Shown here piece after piece: positions 26,443 to 35,677 of a stretch of 47,533 bases of DNA. Under the pieces are notes generated by a model. That model worked only from the letters and a program-made list of their open reading frames with translations, made no database searches and was not told where the DNA came from. The stretch's first letter is position 1. Each line of letters starts with the position of its first letter. Made by a program: the position numbers and the translations under genes. Source of the stretch: Bradyrhizobium genosp. SA-3 (GTDB lineage: Bacteria > Pseudomonadota > Alphaproteobacteria > Rhizobiales > Xanthobacteraceae). The stretch is taken from the NCBI RefSeq assembly GCF_004212635.1, contig NZ_PSRT01000066.1, positions 1 through 47,533 of the forward strand. The letters run 5' to 3'.

Positions 26443-27324
26443 ATGCATCTGGCGTGTCTTTCCGCAGGCAAAGCGTTCATCCGGGAGGTGGCGAGAACAG
26501 GTCAGACTATTGGGACGGTACACACTCTAGGCGCCCTGCATCTTGGGCATGCAGAACTGATCAGAAGAGCGGCATCGGAGAATGACGTCGCGATTGTCAC
26601 GGTCTATCCGAACAAGACCCAGCTTAGGCCAGGTGGGAGCTACGATTTCAATTTGGACGATGATATTGGACTTGCCCTGCGTGCGGGAGCAACTGCCGTG
26701 ATTTCCTCGAACGACACCGAAATGTTCCCGCCCGGCTATCGAACGTTTGTATCGCAAGGCGACTATCATTTGCGTTTAGATGGGCCTGAGGCGTACTTGA
26801 AGGAAGCCGTTACCGGGGCAGTCCGCTGGATCTGTTATGCGCGACCAACTCGCAGCTACTTCGGCCTGAAAGATATCGGTCAGGCGATCCTGGTGAAGCG
26901 CGCCGTCGCAGACCTCCTTCTCGACTGCGAGATAAGGTTTGTGCCGACCGTGAGATACAAGAACGGAGTGCCCATTTCGTCGCGCTTGAGGCGATTTAGC
27001 CGCTCCGAGCTTGATGAGCTGTCGTGTCTCTTCACGGCACTCAACCATTCGAGGAAAGAGATCGCCCACGGCGCGTCGAGCGTCAAGGATCTGGTAGCGT
27101 CGGCTACATCTCAAATAGCGTTCCGACAGTTTAAACTGGATTTTGTTCGGATTGTTGGCGCTGATAGCTTCGAAGACCTGGAGCAGGTCAAGCTGCCTTT
27201 CATAATTGTTGGAGCGGCAATGGCTCATGGTCTCAGAGTCTTCGATAGTATCTACGTTCCAGATCAGGATACACTCCTGAATGGTCCTCAGGATGTCTGG
27301 ATCGATCTGCCTGAACAGTCCTAG
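26443..27324 (+). CDS. PanC-like amide ligase, divergent
   Basis: 293 residues from the ATG at 26443, preceded by GGAG at seven bases. It has the nucleotidyltransferase signature of pantoate-beta-alanine ligase: HTLGALHLGHAELI with His33 and His36, YFGLKDIGQ, and NGVPISSRL. These adenylate a carboxylate and join it to an amine. Several PanC substrate-pocket motifs are altered: FVNPxQF is YPNKTQL, the RPGHFxGVxTVV stretch is GPEAYLKEAVTGAVRW, and DGLAxSSRN has lost its Asn. It may therefore use other substrates than pantoate and beta-alanine. An ATG at 26338 in frame is rejected for lack of a ribosome-binding site and family match. Confidence 0.82.
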   Translation: MHLACLSAGKAFIREVARTGQTIGTVHTLGALHLGHAELIRRAASENDVAIVTVYPNKTQLRPGGSYDFNLDDDIGLALRAGATAVISSNDTEMFPPGYRTFVSQGDYHLRLDGPEAYLKEAVTGAVRWICYARPTRSYFGLKDIGQAILVKRAVADLLLDCEIRFVPTVRYKNGVPISSRLRRFSRSELDELSCLFTALNHSRKEIAHGASSVKDLVASATSQIAFRQFKLDFVRIVGADSFEDLEQVKLPFIIVGAAMAHGLRVFDSIYVPDQDTLLNGPQDVWIDLPEQS

Positions 27325-27660
27325 CCAGACGATTATGCAAAGTCGTGATTTCGACAAAAGTAGCCGCCCCGGCCGTGCCTGGACGCAGGGGCTATCCTAT
27401 GACTGTGCATTCGGCTTGACGTTGCTTCCAGCGAACAGCCATCGTCCAACCAGCGGCGATAGCTCGCACCGATCCACTGAGTAGATCGACTTGGAAAGTC
27501 AATGCGATCCTTACTGCTCGATGTGGTAGGGGCGGGCTAGCTGGACCTTGAGATAGTCTGTTCGAGCGGCTCGTCGCAGCCAGACGCCACGGGAGCTCGA
27601 AACGGTGAATCGCGGCCTTGGATCCGTAAGCTCTCGAGAACAAAGTCTGCGGAGACGATC

Positions 27661-28902
27661 ATGAAAAGGCGATTGGAAGATCATAGAGCGGACGACGGGT
27701 GTATTATCCCGCTGAGCAATCTGGATGTAAGCGACGCCAAGCGCTTTCAAGACGACAGCATCTGGGGTTGCTTCGAGCGGTTGCGAAGGGAAGATCCCGT
27801 TCATTACTGTCAAGACAGCCCTCATGGTCCATATTGGTCACTGACGAAATACCGGGATATCGTATCGGTAGATACGAATCACAACGTATTCTCGTCGGAG
27901 CAGGGTATCGCGATCGTCGACGTGCCTGACGAGCACTGGACCCCGAGTTTCATCAAGATGGGGCCTCCGAAACACGCCGAGCAGCGCAATACCGTAAGTC
28001 CGATCGTTGCACCGGAAAGCCTGACGAAGCTCGAAAGCCTCATCCGCTCTCGGGTTAGGACAATTCTGGACGGCTTGCCGCGCAATGATCCGTTCAATTG
28101 GGTGGATATGGTCTCCATCGAGTTGACAACGCAGATGCTCGCCACGCTGTTCGACTTTCCATTCGAGGATCGGCGACTCCTGACCTATTGGTCAGACGTA
28201 GCTGTTACAACTCCAAAAGCAGGCCACGCGATCGACAGCTGGGACAAGCGAAGCACAATTTTGTCCGAGTGCCTGGACTATTTCACCCGACTTTGGAACG
28301 AGCGCATCAATGCCGAGCCGCGCCTCGACCTGATTTCCTTGATGGCGCACTCGCCCGCCACACGCCATATGAAGCCGAGTGAGTTTCTCGGAAATCTGAT
28401 TCTGCTGATCGTTGGGGGGAATGACACCACGCGCAACTCGATTACCGGCGGCGTCTTGTTCATGAGTCAGTACCCCTCCGAACTGCGAAAAGTAACCGAC
28501 AATCCCAAGCTGGTCTCGAGCGCCGTGTCCGAGATTATTCGATACCAGACACCGATCGCTCATATGCGCCGCACCGCCGCGACCGATAGCATCGTAGGCG
28601 GGAAACAGATCAGGAAGGGTGACAAGGTCGTCATGTGGTACATCTCCGGCAACCGGGACGAAGAGATCTTTGAGAACGCCAACAGTTTCGTCATCGACCG
28701 CAAGAATGTGCGGCAGCATCTCTCGTTCGGATTCGGCATCCATCGTTGTCTTGGTCGACATCTTGCGGAGCTGCAGTTGAGAATCCTCTGGGAAGAGATT
28801 TTGGATGCGGGACTGAAGGTCAAGGTTGTCGGCGAACCTGAGCGAATTGCGTCCAACTTCGTGCACGGCTATTCCGCTCTCCCCGTGCAGATTGCAGCCT
28901 AA
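27661..28902 (+). CDS. Cytochrome P450
   Basis: 413 residues with all P450 landmarks: the I-helix oxygen-binding motif GGNDTTRN, the K-helix ExxR (EIIRYQTPIAHMRR), and the haem-binding loop FGFGIHRCLGRHLAE with the ligand Cys363. It is a soluble bacterial class I type and needs ferredoxin and reductase, neither of which is adjacent. NGR234 carries CYP127 on its symbiotic plasmid and this could be related, but I cannot verify the subfamily. It is not part of the CYP112/114/117 gibberellin operon, whose other genes are absent. GGAG lies six bases before the ATG. A 336-bp gap separates it from the PanC-like gene; I see no separate promoter. Confidence 0.94.
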   Translation: MKRRLEDHRADDGCIIPLSNLDVSDAKRFQDDSIWGCFERLRREDPVHYCQDSPHGPYWSLTKYRDIVSVDTNHNVFSSEQGIAIVDVPDEHWTPSFIKMGPPKHAEQRNTVSPIVAPESLTKLESLIRSRVRTILDGLPRNDPFNWVDMVSIELTTQMLATLFDFPFEDRRLLTYWSDVAVTTPKAGHAIDSWDKRSTILSECLDYFTRLWNERINAEPRLDLISLMAHSPATRHMKPSEFLGNLILLIVGGNDTTRNSITGGVLFMSQYPSELRKVTDNPKLVSSAVSEIIRYQTPIAHMRRTAATDSIVGGKQIRKGDKVVMWYISGNRDEEIFENANSFVIDRKNVRQHLSFGFGIHRCLGRHLAELQLRILWEEILDAGLKVKVVGEPERIASNFVHGYSALPVQIAA

Positions 28903-28956
28903 GGCCTGATCGCTCCGGTCTGGCAGCCGGCACGCGGTCGGGATGGGCTCGTCCTG

Positions 28957-28991
28957 AACCATCTTCGCTTCTGCAAGCAGCGAAGATGGTT
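28957..28991. terminator. Hairpin after the P450 gene
   Basis: AACCATCTTCGCT (28957-28969) pairs perfectly with AGCGAAGATGGTT (28979-28991) across a nine-base loop. It begins 54 bases after the P450 stop. There is no long T run after it, so it may act as a weak terminator or stabilise the mRNA end. Confidence 0.6.
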
Positions 28992-29179
28992 TGATCGACG
29001 CGAAACAATTGCTGAATGTCGGGATCTCGTCATCAACCGGAAGACGTTTGAAGTGCCCCATGAGGAGCGATAGCGTGCGGACCGCTTGCAAGCGCCTGAC
29101 AGGCCGAAAAGGCAACCGCCACGGTAACTCCGATGCCCCGTCTCCGTGCTGCCTTGGATAGCCGGAACCGTAGAGGCCG

Positions 29180-29533
29180 ATGAACTTGATATTGAAGAGT
29201 GTAGCGGTGGCAGCGATTTTCCTTGGAGAAGCGCTTTCGATATTCGCCGAGTTGATTGCCTCAAGGCAATTTGGAAAGGCCGGCGGTCATCTGGCAATGT
29301 TGTTGCCGATGTTTCTCCTGGTATCCTTCGGTGGCATCCTCCTCGTTTGCGGATACGCACTGGGCTACATGCATCTGAAGAATATCTGGATCGTTGTCGC
29401 GATATCGGTGGGAGCTATTCTGGTAGTGGAGCCGATTCTGACGCTTCTGCTATTTCGAGACGTGCCGACGGCGGGTTCGCTGATTGGGCTGATGCTCGGT
29501 GCGCTTGGTACGCTCGCTGCCATATTTCTATGA
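29180..29533 (+). CDS. Small four-helix membrane protein (SMR/EamA-like)
   Basis: 117 residues, mostly hydrophobic, with four predicted membrane helices: residues about 4-26 (ending near ELIASRQFGKAGG), 37-60, 66-86 and 95-117. Size and layout resemble small multidrug resistance or half-EamA transporters, though the conserved early Glu of SMR pumps would have to be the E17 or E24 of the first helix. It lies after the P450 and its hairpin and could export the product of the cassette, or be independent. Identification is by topology only. Confidence 0.65.
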   Translation: MNLILKSVAVAAIFLGEALSIFAELIASRQFGKAGGHLAMLLPMFLLVSFGGILLVCGYALGYMHLKNIWIVVAISVGAILVVEPILTLLLFRDVPTAGSLIGLMLGALGTLAAIFL

Positions 29534-30080
29534 CGGTGATCTGACCGGGGCTTGATGGCGCCGGCTCGGCGAGATGTAGTTTGAAAAGGACTTGCGCAAC
29601 GTCGAGTCTGCTCGAGGGGGAAATGTTGTTACGGATCGGCCTTCAGCGTCTCGTCACACTCGGTCTATGGCCGTTGGCTTGGTAAGCTCTTCGCTCGAAG
29701 TCGTCTTACCGATAGCGGGACGCGTGCGGTGGCCGTAGGTCTGCCGATCGATGTACGCTGGCCATTTCTGCTTGACCACAATTCGCCGTTCAGGAAGCGA
29801 GCGTTCTCCTGGCTGCTCCCTAGCGTTTGGGATGGCTTGGCCCGTTCTTGTGAAAAGAGCCACCGGCATAGGGGCGGGACTCTTCCGGATCGCTTCGCGG
29901 CCGGTACTGTCGCAGTCAACAGCAGATCTTAACCGGGGCACGTCAGGCCGCGGTCACGTCTCAGCTGATTATCCCGCAACAGTTATCCCGCATCGCTGTC
30001 TTCAGCAACACAGGAGGTGCGATGGAAAATGGAACCCTAGGCGACATCGGCTTTCTTGTGCATCCGGAAGAACGCTCTTG
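29534..30080. other. Gene-free stretch before the 749-residue effector gene
   Basis: About 550 bases with short overlapping frames only. Nothing recognisable apart from the tts box at its right end. Confidence 0.45.
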
Positions 30081-30109
30081 GTCAGCTAGTCGTCAGCCAG
30101 GCGGTCTAT
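30081..30109 (+). promoter_or_regulatory. tts box of the 749-residue effector gene
   Basis: GTCAGCTAGTCGTCAGCC followed after ten bases by CTA. It matches the tts consensus at the GTCAGCT, TCG and final CTA blocks, with changes in the AAAGCT block. It ends 43 bases before the ATG at 30152, a plausible promoter distance. Confidence 0.65.
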
Positions 30110-30151
30110 CCAGACAGGCTGCGCATTCTCGACTTTTATCGGAGATAAAAT

Positions 30152-32401
30152 ATGACGGGCATTGGCCGAGCTGGCACATCGCAGGTTGGGGCTGCAGGAG
30201 CCGACAGCACCGGGCAATTAAGCAGTTCGAGCCAGGAGCCCGGCCTCTTCCCGGGGGAACGCAGTCAATCCTTCGACGCCGTCCTGCAGCGGATGCGCTC
30301 CGGGCCTCAAGATAGAACTGCGGCGCTCGCGAACCCGCCACCAACTTCGGATGTGGCGGCGCCAACGCGGAACGAGATTAAGGCAGCAAAGCGAAAATTG
30401 GACAGCCTGCTTGAGGAGCTTGAAACTTGTCGTCGAGCGGCCAGGCACGCCCGGGACTTGCCCGAGGCGCAAGAGCTGATCGACCAAGTCGTCAGGGCAG
30501 GCTCAGCAGTTCTGGACCACTACGCCGATCTGCCCCCCGATCTGGCGCGTCGCATTCTGCCCGACGATCGGGCTCGTCGGCTCCGCGATGACACGCTGGA
30601 CGCGGGCGACGAATGTAACCGCTTGGCCAAGCAGATTGTCGACAAGCTGGAGGAGAGCAGAAAAACAGCAACAGGCTGGCTCGAGAAAATCAGAGGCACC
30701 GCTACGCCCGACCAGCTGAGCCGCATGGTTGCAAGCGTGGCGGAACACTATGCGGCCTGCATGGAGTGGTGGGGAAAGAAGGCATTGCGCTCGGAGCGGA
30801 TGCAGTCAGTCTGCGCGGCTACTGCCGACTTGGCAAGCGCTACGGCCGAGATGCGCAAGGCCGAAGAGGCCGCATTAAGGCTGCATACCGGCTGGGCGCT
30901 CAATACGAAGTGCATGTATCTGCAATCGCGGATCGCTCTTGCTCAGCTCTTGATTAACTCGCAAGCGAGCACGCTGGAACCAGACGTGCGCGGCGCCCTC
31001 ATGGACGAGAGCGGGCGGGTGCGTCTGCTCGGGACCTTCATCGAAGATGTTTTTCCGGCGTTCGTATCGACCGCCGCCGCCGTTCTGAAGAGCGATGGAG
31101 CGGCGCTCGACGTTGAGCACCGCGTCGTTCTGGAAGGAGTCATGGAGCGGCTTTCGGAATTCGCATCGGGGGTGAGCTCCATGGTCGCCACGCTGAGGGA
31201 GGCCGGAACGGGAGCTGACCTTCCGTTGCAGTTGCTGGACGAGATCGTGGAAGGTGCGTGGCTTACGGCGAACGAAGTCATGCGGCTGCTGGCAGTGCAG
31301 CCACAGACGCCAGCCACGATTGAACCGCCGGCTTGGGCTGCGCTGCCGGAAAATACCGCCGTAGTGGGCGAAGGCAGTTTAGCGCGCAGAAAGGGCAAAG
31401 GAAGGCGCGCAGCGGCCGCAGGCGAGGGGAGTTCGACGGCCCGCCCGGCCGAGCCGCAACTCGCAAGGCCCGATGCCGCCACAGCCCCGACAGGCAAGGT
31501 TATCGTGCTCTCGGATCTCGGTACAAAGAAACTCGCGACCGCGGAGGAGGCACGCGCGAGGGCGTCAACCTCTGCCACCGAGCACCTCCAGATGTGGCAG
31601 GCTCCGCCGTCCAGGAAAGCACTGGCGGGATTGCTCGAGCGATTGGACGAGCTGCTGCAGTTCGATCTGCCGGCTCAGCAAAGCGCCGTCTCGCAAGCGC
31701 GCCAGATGAAGCCCGAGGACGCCGACCACGTCTTGGATCTCGTCATTAAGCGCTTGCAGACGCAGGCCGCCGAGATTGAGGCCTGTGTAGCCGCGCTGGA
31801 GGAGCCTCGCCGACGTGGCCTGCTCACGGCTGCGCAAGTGCCCGAAGTGCACGAAAAAATAGTCCGGCTCAAAGGGATGTGGTCCGAGGTGCAGGGACAG
31901 GCAAACTCATTGAACGCGCGAAAGGCAGCAATCACGAGCGATTGCATGAAGACCTATGCGTTTCCATCGCAAAAGTACCTTGAGCAGTTGTGGGCGGCGG
32001 GGGAACTGGCGTCAGTGGATCCACCGCGCGCCTTGAGGGAAGAGCCAGGGACGCTGTTCGAGATCAAGCTGCAGCCCAAGGCGCTGCGCAACGGTGCGAA
32101 GCCAAGCCCGATGTGGGTGCACATCCATACTAAGCGGCCGGTACATGCCTGGCAATTGGCAACGCTGGGCGATCGCGAATTCGCCGCTTGCCACGTGAAG
32201 TCCGACGAACAGCGCGGCTACAATCAGCACTGGCAGAGTGCTCGAGCCGCCGAGGGGCACGAGAATGTCGTGATCCACCGCGGGAAGCTCACCCCTGCGT
32301 TCTGTAGGTCGTTGTTGAGCACCGCCGCTGGCGGCCATGCGTGGCACCCCCTTCCCGATCCGGAGCACGTGTCGGCGCAGATGGCTCGACTGGGAATCTA
32401 G
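30152..32401 (+). CDS. Candidate type III effector, large helical protein
   Basis: 749 residues from an ATG with GGAG eight bases upstream. The first 40 residues are rich in Ser, Gly and Gln with few hydrophobics, as in type III secretion signals. Residues about 70-400 are charged and helical (for example EIKAAKRKLDSLLEELETCRRAARHARDL), followed by a Pro/Ala/Arg-rich linker near 410-455, a second helical part, and a compact C-terminal region (633-749) with GTLFEIKLQP, MWVHIHTKRPVHAWQLATLGDREFAACHV and HENVVIHRGKLTPAFCRSLL. A helical effector family such as XopP/RipH is a possibility I cannot verify. No signal peptide or membrane segment. Confidence 0.7.
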   Translation: MTGIGRAGTSQVGAAGADSTGQLSSSSQEPGLFPGERSQSFDAVLQRMRSGPQDRTAALANPPPTSDVAAPTRNEIKAAKRKLDSLLEELETCRRAARHARDLPEAQELIDQVVRAGSAVLDHYADLPPDLARRILPDDRARRLRDDTLDAGDECNRLAKQIVDKLEESRKTATGWLEKIRGTATPDQLSRMVASVAEHYAACMEWWGKKALRSERMQSVCAATADLASATAEMRKAEEAALRLHTGWALNTKCMYLQSRIALAQLLINSQASTLEPDVRGALMDESGRVRLLGTFIEDVFPAFVSTAAAVLKSDGAALDVEHRVVLEGVMERLSEFASGVSSMVATLREAGTGADLPLQLLDEIVEGAWLTANEVMRLLAVQPQTPATIEPPAWAALPENTAVVGEGSLARRKGKGRRAAAAGEGSSTARPAEPQLARPDAATAPTGKVIVLSDLGTKKLATAEEARARASTSATEHLQMWQAPPSRKALAGLLERLDELLQFDLPAQQSAVSQARQMKPEDADHVLDLVIKRLQTQAAEIEACVAALEEPRRRGLLTAAQVPEVHEKIVRLKGMWSEVQGQANSLNARKAAITSDCMKTYAFPSQKYLEQLWAAGELASVDPPRALREEPGTLFEIKLQPKALRNGAKPSPMWVHIHTKRPVHAWQLATLGDREFAACHVKSDEQRGYNQHWQSARAAEGHENVVIHRGKLTPAFCRSLLSTAAGGHAWHPLPDPEHVSAQMARLGI

Positions 32402-33203
32402 TGAGCTGGTTGTCTTGCGGCAGTGTGCCGTTTGGTGGCAGCTTTCATGCCTCCGGATCGGCTCGGCGGATTGCCTGAGCAGCACCGAGCCCCTTCGGGC
32501 TCCATCTCCCAAAAGGATGGAGCCTGGGGAAGAGAACACGCGCCACGGGATGCTTGTCAGCCGGCGATCCGGACAATTGTCGATCGCCGGACAAGCAAGC
32601 TGCCATTATGAGGCGTGGCGAAGATCGGCGCTCGGGCGAGAAGCTAGGCCACCGAGTGCGGCAGGCGGAGAAACATGGGCCTGATGCCGGCGGCGATCCG
32701 CTCGGATGTAACAGTGCTTTCGTCTGTCTGACCGCCGCGAACTGGCGCGCAAACCCGAGGCGGAGCTTGAACGGCCTGCGGATGGTCCGGATGCAAGGGA
32801 GCTAAGTATCCCGGGCCGCTTTGACGAATCGAATCGGGCGGTGCACAACAACGCTGCCTGATTGCTACTCTTGCATAAGGCTACGACGGCCCCAGCATCC
32901 CGCCTCCAGACCCCCGGAGGATGCTGGGGCTTGTCGTTCTTCGTTGAGCGCCTCAAGCCGAGTGACGTCGGAGCTGCTTCTCTTCAAATGACAATGGCGC
33001 CGAGCGCCGCCGAGAAAATTCCGTACATGGGCCCATGGTCAGTCATGTCCCTGCTTTTTTCAGTCGCCATCACGACCGACCAACGGTGGCATCGCCGGAA
33101 GAGTAGGCGATGCTTCCGCAGCCCGATCAGCTTGGCGGGGGCTGTCCACTGAGTCGTGGCGCGAGCTCACGACAGCAATCCGTATCATGGGTCTGAGCGA
33201 TCT
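32402..33203. other. Gene-free stretch with decayed sequence and a hairpin
   Basis: About 800 bases. Short open frames only, none recognised. Contains a strong hairpin at 32889-32930. Confidence 0.45.
32889..32930 (+). terminator. Strong hairpin, terminator-like
   Basis: GCCCCAGCATCC (32889-32900) pairs perfectly with GGATGCTGGGGC (32919-32930), with an additional outer ACGAC/GTCGT pairing. It is followed by TTGTCGTTCTTCGTT, moderately T-rich, as in a rho-independent terminator on the plus strand. It lies 490 bases after the effector stop, so its partner gene may have been lost. Confidence 0.55.
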
Positions 33204-33308
33204 TTACAGCTCGATGCCGTGCGCCCAAGCACCCGGTGCATCACCTCTGATCTTGGACAACATGATCGAATTTTCCAGATCATCTATTCTCAAAGTCGCC
33301 TTGAGCAT
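33204..33308 (-). CDS. 34-residue ORF, possible small peptide gene
   Basis: ATG at 33308 opens a 34-codon frame that starts MLKATLRIDDLENSIMLSKI and ends RGDAPGAWAHGIEL. It has a leader-like acidic first half and a Gly/Ala/Trp second half. A weak GAGAG lies ten bases before the ATG. It does not satisfy lasso-peptide rules, as no acidic residue sits 7-9 positions after a plausible core start. It is diverged from the ABC exporter at 33541, which is related to lasso exporters. It may be a small precursor of another kind or chance. Confidence 0.25.
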   Translation of the reverse strand: MLKATLRIDDLENSIMLSKIRGDAPGAWAHGIEL

Positions 33309-33540
33309 AAAATATGATCTCTCATGTGAGAAGACGCACGACAACCTACTAGAGTTGGTGAGTTGATGACGGTGCTGGACCGATTGATTTGAAGCCAAGC
33401 AATGGTACACAAAAGTAAATTCCGGTGAGCTTGCATGGAGCGTCTTTATGTGAGCTCGCATGGAATCGAAATCGTGCGAACAAGGCTATGTCGGCTCTTT
33501 CAGCCTAAGCAAAGCCCATTTACTCGATCCGCCGCAGGTC

Positions 33541-35208
33541 ATGTCGAACGACAGCACGTTGTCACCGATTTCCGAAATTTTGCATGCGTACTGGCGGTCT
33601 GATCGGTGGTTGCTTCTCGTCGTTGTCGCAGTGGCGCTGATCTCCAGCGCGACCAGCGTCGCAGCGCCCTATGTATTTTCGTATCTCATTGACCGTCTCC
33701 CGCGCGGGCGAGACATGTCGGCGCTTGCGTGGGGGTTCGCTGGCTATGCGGTCCTACTCGGTGTAGCCTCCGCATTGCAGCGCATGCTCCAGTATCTCTC
33801 CTTTATGACAGCCGAGAACCTGGGCTTCATCGCTGCAACAGGCTTCTTCGATCGCATCCTGAGGAAAACCGCGGCTTTTTTTCTTGAGCACAATCCCGTG
33901 GAGATACAGAGTGCGGCCGCGCGCGGGCGTAGCGCGCTGACGGCGTTGCTCCAGCTTGGGACCATCGTCTTCATCCCTGCTGCAACACAACTTCTACTTA
34001 CGCTCGCTACTCTCGGTGCGCGCCTCAATATCCAGATCGCTGCAATCGTTGTCGTCTATGGGGTAGTCGCGATTACATTGACGTGGAGTTCCACGCGTCG
34101 GGCGTACGTGTTCCTGAATCGGGCCAGCGAGGCCCGACAGGAGAATGAGCGTTTCGTTGGCAACGTCATGAACGCCATGGACACTTTGCGCTATTTCGGC
34201 AGTCATACATGGATGAGCCAGCGCTTTACAATGAAGGCGCGGGAGGTGCGTGACAACTGGCGAGCCTATGTGTTGCAACGCCTTGCCTACATCGCCGTGC
34301 TCGGCCCAGCCGTCGCGCTACAATTTGCGGTCACGCTTTTCCTTCTTATACCTGAATACCAGGTTGGCGCGGTCACCATCGGGGATATGGTGCTATTCAA
34401 CACGCTTTTACTCCAGCTCAATATGCCATTCGAGATGGTTGCGCGAGCGATCTCTGACGTGGCGCGGTCGCGAGCCGACCTCATCCCTCTAACTAGGCTG
34501 TGGGTCGCACCAGAAGAGCGGCGAGCATTTCACGCTCAAGATTTTACCCCCTCCGCTGGCCAGCTATCTTTCGAGGGCATTGGTTATACCTACGACAACG
34601 GTCGTGGCGTCACGAACGTCTCGTTTATGGCTGGGCGCGGCGGGATCACCTTCCTTGTCGGTGAATCCGGATCGGGAAAGTCGACAATTTTTAAGCTCGT
34701 CTTAAAATCGATTGAACCGGACTGTGGTCGTATTCTGCTAGATGGAACCGATATAGCGGGCATCGATCGCGCGGATTGGTATGCCGCAGTTGCTGTCGTG
34801 CCGCAGGACGTGATGTTGCTCAATGAGTCGCTAGCCGACAACATCCTACTAGGACGGCCCCGCAACGAGGTGCGCCTTCGCGCTGCCTCGGAAAAAGCCG
34901 CTATTCTCCCCTTTATCGAGGCTTTGCCGGCAGGATTTGACACAGCCGTTGGAGAACGCGGTTTGAAAATTTCCGGCGGGGAGCGCCAGCGTATTGCTAT
35001 TGCCCGCGCGCTTTATGGCGAGCCGGCGATCCTTCTTCTCGACGAGGCCAGCTCCGCGCTCGACGAACAAACCGAGCGGGACATTATGGACCATATCCGC
35101 ACTCTAGCCAAAGATGTGACGGTGTTGGCGATCACTCATCGCAGAGGCGTCGTTTCTACAACCGACGTCGTGATCGACCTGACCGACTGCGGCTTGTCAG
35201 TGACATAG
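33541..35208 (+). CDS. ABC exporter, membrane and ATPase domains fused (McjD-like)
   Basis: 555 residues from the ATG at 33541; an in-frame ATG at 33460 would add 27 polar residues and cannot be excluded. Six hydrophobic segments in the first half, then an ATPase domain with GESGSGKST, KISGGERQRIAIARALYGEPAILLLDEASSALDEQTE and ITHRR. The last 60 residues are very similar to those of the lasso exporter at 40834-42531 (DEASSxLDEQTExxIxDxxRxLAxDxTxxAITHRR), so the two are paralogues. Likely exports a peptide or metabolite of the neighbouring cluster. Confidence 0.88.
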   Translation: MSNDSTLSPISEILHAYWRSDRWLLLVVVAVALISSATSVAAPYVFSYLIDRLPRGRDMSALAWGFAGYAVLLGVASALQRMLQYLSFMTAENLGFIAATGFFDRILRKTAAFFLEHNPVEIQSAAARGRSALTALLQLGTIVFIPAATQLLLTLATLGARLNIQIAAIVVVYGVVAITLTWSSTRRAYVFLNRASEARQENERFVGNVMNAMDTLRYFGSHTWMSQRFTMKAREVRDNWRAYVLQRLAYIAVLGPAVALQFAVTLFLLIPEYQVGAVTIGDMVLFNTLLLQLNMPFEMVARAISDVARSRADLIPLTRLWVAPEERRAFHAQDFTPSAGQLSFEGIGYTYDNGRGVTNVSFMAGRGGITFLVGESGSGKSTIFKLVLKSIEPDCGRILLDGTDIAGIDRADWYAAVAVVPQDVMLLNESLADNILLGRPRNEVRLRAASEKAAILPFIEALPAGFDTAVGERGLKISGGERQRIAIARALYGEPAILLLDEASSALDEQTERDIMDHIRTLAKDVTVLAITHRRGVVSTTDVVIDLTDCGLSVT

Positions 35209-35677
35209 GCGAAGGGAATGATCAGCCCGGCGCGTTGACTGTCTGCAATTGAGGTTGCATTGCTGGACGAGATGTCTTGGCAGCTCAAGGAGCTACCCAC
35301 GTCGTAGAGACGATCCTCGGCATCTATGACGGAGTTTGCGACCCCTGCTCCGGTGGACGCGAAATATTCTTGGGCGCCGATTGCCAATATTCGCCCCGAC
35401 CCCGGGGCTTGGCATTTCGGACAAGCGGCCATCCGCGCCTCGTGGGCGGCAGGCGCTTCGTCGATCGGGTCGTGTTAAGCGCCGCGAGCACCCGACAGTC
35501 TGATGGCGCTGGCAACAGTCGACAAGACTCCTGAGTGCTGTCGGAGCCGTCCGTGCAGTCGGTGCTCTCGATGGCCGCGACCGACCGCATCAAAGGCGGC
35601 GACGTACATTCTTGTTGGCCAGCGCGAGGCAGCGCGCGATATCATCCGGAAGTGACCCGTGATCACATTGTGCGGCG
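35209..35677. other. Gap between ABC exporter and MHS transporter genes
   Basis: About 470 bases between convergent genes. No gene, repeat or clear terminator recognised. Confidence 0.45.

Noticed and set aside
27661..28902. P450 as part of the rhizobial gibberellin operon
   Set aside because: No ferredoxin, dehydrogenase, GGPP synthase or diterpene cyclase genes are adjacent.
33204..33308. 34-residue ORF as a second lasso precursor
   Set aside because: No Thr at -2 and no Asp/Glu 7-9 residues after a plausible core start; kept only as a low-confidence small ORF.
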